From NCBI GenBank assembly GCA_018400395.1, contig JAGYMN010000072.1, forward strand, positions 1-6,144: a stretch of DNA of 6,144 nt. The letters are read 5' to 3'. The number at the start of each line of letters is the position of its first letter. Position 1 is the stretch's first letter. A program made the position numbers and the translations under genes. A model generated the notes under the pieces. It was not told the origin of the DNA, searched no databases, and worked only from the letters and a program-made list of their open reading frames with translations. The stretch comes from Actinomycetota bacterium. Lineage in GTDB: Bacteria > Actinomycetota > Humimicrobiia > Humimicrobiales > Humimicrobiaceae. Of this stretch, positions 4,655 through 6,144 are shown piece by piece.

Positions 4655-6144
4655 ATGGAATTATTTAAAGCAACAAATATTTCAAAAAGATTTGGCGGAG
4701 TAGTTGCTTTATCTGATGCAGATTTTGAATTCTCGGGAACCAGGATATGCGGTCTTGTAGGAGCAAATGGTTCTGGCAAAACTACTTTTGCAAGAATATG
4801 CGCAGGCCTCGTTAAAAGAGACAGCGGAAATTTTTATATAAACGGTAATGAAGTGGAAATAAATTCACCTCTGGATGCCAAAAAATATGGGATAGTACTG
4901 GCACACCAGAACCTAAGCCTGGTACCGGATCTTACAGTATGGGAAAATATTTACCTTGGTCATGAAGAAAGGCAGGGCATAGTTTTCCCCAATAACAGAA
5001 AAGCTAAAGACCTTGCTGTTGGAATATTTAATGACATCGTGCCTGGAGAGATATCGATTAACAGTAAATTAAGCAGCCTTAGCCCCCCACAGAAACAATT
5101 GGTAGAAATAGCAAAAGCATTATCGCAAAAACCAAAACTTCTGATACTTGATGAACCTACAGCTCCTCTTGAATATTTTCATGTTGAGAAATTATTTAAA
5201 AGAATTAAACAACTTAAAGAAGAAAAAATTTCAATAATTTTTATTTCTCACAGATTATGGGAGATAACAAGAATATGCGATCTTGTATATGTTTTCAGAG
5301 ACGGAAAAACAACAGGTAAAGTGGATTTTAAAAAACAACCAAGAAACGAAAATATTATAGTACCACTTGTAACAGGGTCGGAGATCTTTAAAGTAGAATT
5401 TACCAGGAAAGAAAAAAAGGATCTGATTAATGCTAAAAACATATTAAGGCTTGAAGATATAACTTACAAGGATAAATTAAAGAAAGTTAATTTTGGTGTC
5501 AAAAAAGGTGAGATTGTCGGGTTAGGAGGACTGAATGGACAGGGCCAGGAAGAGTTAATAATGTTGCTTGCCGGGGCATTGAGACCCGACAGCGGAAAAT
5601 ATTTATTGATGGGTAAGGAAGTAAACATAAAGCACCCCGGCGATGCTATTAAAAAAGGAGTATATTTAGTACCGGGTGACAGGCAGGAAGATGGTCTTTT
5701 TCTAGAACACGATATTTTAAAAAATGTTGTTTATCCCAGGCTGACTTTAAAAAAAGAAAAATTCGCAATGAAATTAAGGAAACTGAAAAATATAACAAAA
5801 AAAATCATTAAGAAGATCTCTATACAGCCTTCAAAAGTGGATATGCTGGTAAAAAACTTAAGCGGAGGCAACCAGCAAAAGGTGGTATTTGGCAGATGGC
5901 TGCAATTCGAGCCGAATATACTGCTCTTAAATGACCCTGCAAAAGGAATAGATATAGGTGCCAAGAATGACCTATATAAAATAGTACACGAACTTGCTGA
6001 TGAAGGTACTACAATAATGCTCTATGCATCAAGCAACGAGGAGCTGATTAGCAATTGTGATAGAGTACTGATTATGTTCGAAGGAAGAATGGTTGAAGAA
6101 ATTCATCACGAAGAACTTTGTGATGATAAATTAATAAAATCTTC
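4655..6144 (+). CDS. Sugar ABC transporter tandem ATP-binding protein (RbsA/MglA/XylG type); 3' end off window
   Basis: The frame is open for 496 codons from ATG at 4655 (AAAAGG at 4642-4647, 7-base spacing) to the window edge. This is nearly the usual length of about 500, so the stop should lie just outside. Two nucleotide-binding domains are fused. Domain 1 has Walker A GANGSGKT (36-43), Q-loop Gln85, a signature reading LSPPQ (142-146), Walker B LILDEP with Asp166/Glu167, and His199 in ISHR. It looks able to hydrolyse ATP. Domain 2 has a Walker A replacement, GGLNGQGQ (291-298), without Lys/Thr, then GDRQEDGLF (341-349), signature LSGGNQQ (402-408) and Walker B LLLNDPAKG (423-431) with Asn-Asp instead of Asp-Glu. 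No switch histidine is seen. A weak second site is common in this family. The protein works at the inner face of the membrane with a permease expected downstream, powering uptake of the ligand of the preceding lipoprotein. Confidence 0.93.
   Translation, partial: MELFKATNISKRFGGVVALSDADFEFSGTRICGLVGANGSGKTTFARICAGLVKRDSGNFYINGNEVEINSPLDAKKYGIVLAHQNLSLVPDLTVWENIYLGHEERQGIVFPNNRKAKDLAVGIFNDIVPGEISINSKLSSLSPPQKQLVEIAKALSQKPKLLILDEPTAPLEYFHVEKLFKRIKQLKEEKISIIFISHRLWEITRICDLVYVFRDGKTTGKVDFKKQPRNENIIVPLVTGSEIFKVEFTRKEKKDLINAKNILRLEDITYKDKLKKVNFGVKKGEIVGLGGLNGQGQEELIMLLAGALRPDSGKYLLMGKEVNIKHPGDAIKKGVYLVPGDRQEDGLFLEHDILKNVVYPRLTLKKEKFAMKLRKLKNITKKIIKKISIQPSKVDMLVKNLSGGNQQKVVFGRWLQFEPNILLLNDPAKGIDIGAKNDLYKIVHELADEGTTIMLYASSNEELISNCDRVLIMFEGRMVEEIHHEELCDDKLIKS

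Noticed and set aside
5248..5442. Minus-strand ORF of 64 codons, hydrophobic, within the ABC ATPase
   Set aside because: It is the complement of Lys/Glu-rich coding DNA, which often gives Phe/Leu/Ser-rich shadow ORFs. The + strand ATPase frame is continuous through it.
5731..5964. Minus-strand ORF of 77 codons, Phe/Ser-rich, within ATPase domain 2
   Set aside because: Same reason: it sits over the signature and Walker B region of the ATPase and has no SD or family likeness.

Overview
The window carries a sugar or polyol catabolism and uptake locus from an AT-rich bacterium. All supported genes lie on the + strand. They have strong Shine-Dalgarno (SD) sites of the AGGAGG type, AT-rich codon use, one TTG start and a lipoprotein signal peptide. 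This fits a low-GC, Firmicutes-like or candidate-phylum bacterium such as Atribacterota. The sequence alone does not settle the lineage, and the Atribacterota suggestion is only an impression from style and gene content.

Layout. Positions 1-343 hold the C-terminal end of a short-chain dehydrogenase/reductase (SDR) whose N-terminus lies off the left edge. Next comes an AT-rich gap of about 0.8 kb (344-1152). It holds two plausible + strand promoters, an orphan SD, broken coding-like segments on the + strand and a possible 49-residue ORF on the - strand. A tightly spaced pair follows: a Gfo/Idh/MocA-family NAD(P)-dependent sugar dehydrogenase (1153-2346) and a xylose-isomerase-like TIM-barrel isomerase/epimerase/lyase (2393-3259). 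A 150-bp leader with several SD-like sequences separates this pair from the transport genes. These are a lipoprotein sugar-binding protein (3410-4573), a perfect 12-bp-stem hairpin (4606-4639), and a tandem-domain sugar ABC ATPase of the RbsA/MglA/XylG type (4655 to beyond the right edge). The ATPase is open for 496 codons, nearly the full family length.

How the genes probably work together (inference). The lipoprotein captures a sugar or cyclitol outside the membrane. The tandem ATPase, with a permease expected just beyond the window, imports it. The Gfo/Idh/MocA enzyme would oxidise one hydroxyl to a ketone, and the TIM-barrel enzyme would then epimerise, isomerise or eliminate at the keto intermediate. 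The SDR may act on a polyol or sugar in the same or a neighbouring pathway. The same logic is known from inositol catabolism and from 3-keto-glycoside or anhydrosugar degradation, but the substrate cannot be read from this sequence.

The most notable oddities are departures from catalytic consensus in two oxidoreductases. The SDR has Asn where the YxxxK lysine belongs. The Gfo/Idh/MocA protein has Gly where the usual Asp of the DxGxH motif belongs. The rest of each protein looks intact. No CRISPR array, insertion sequence, tRNA or rRNA was seen.
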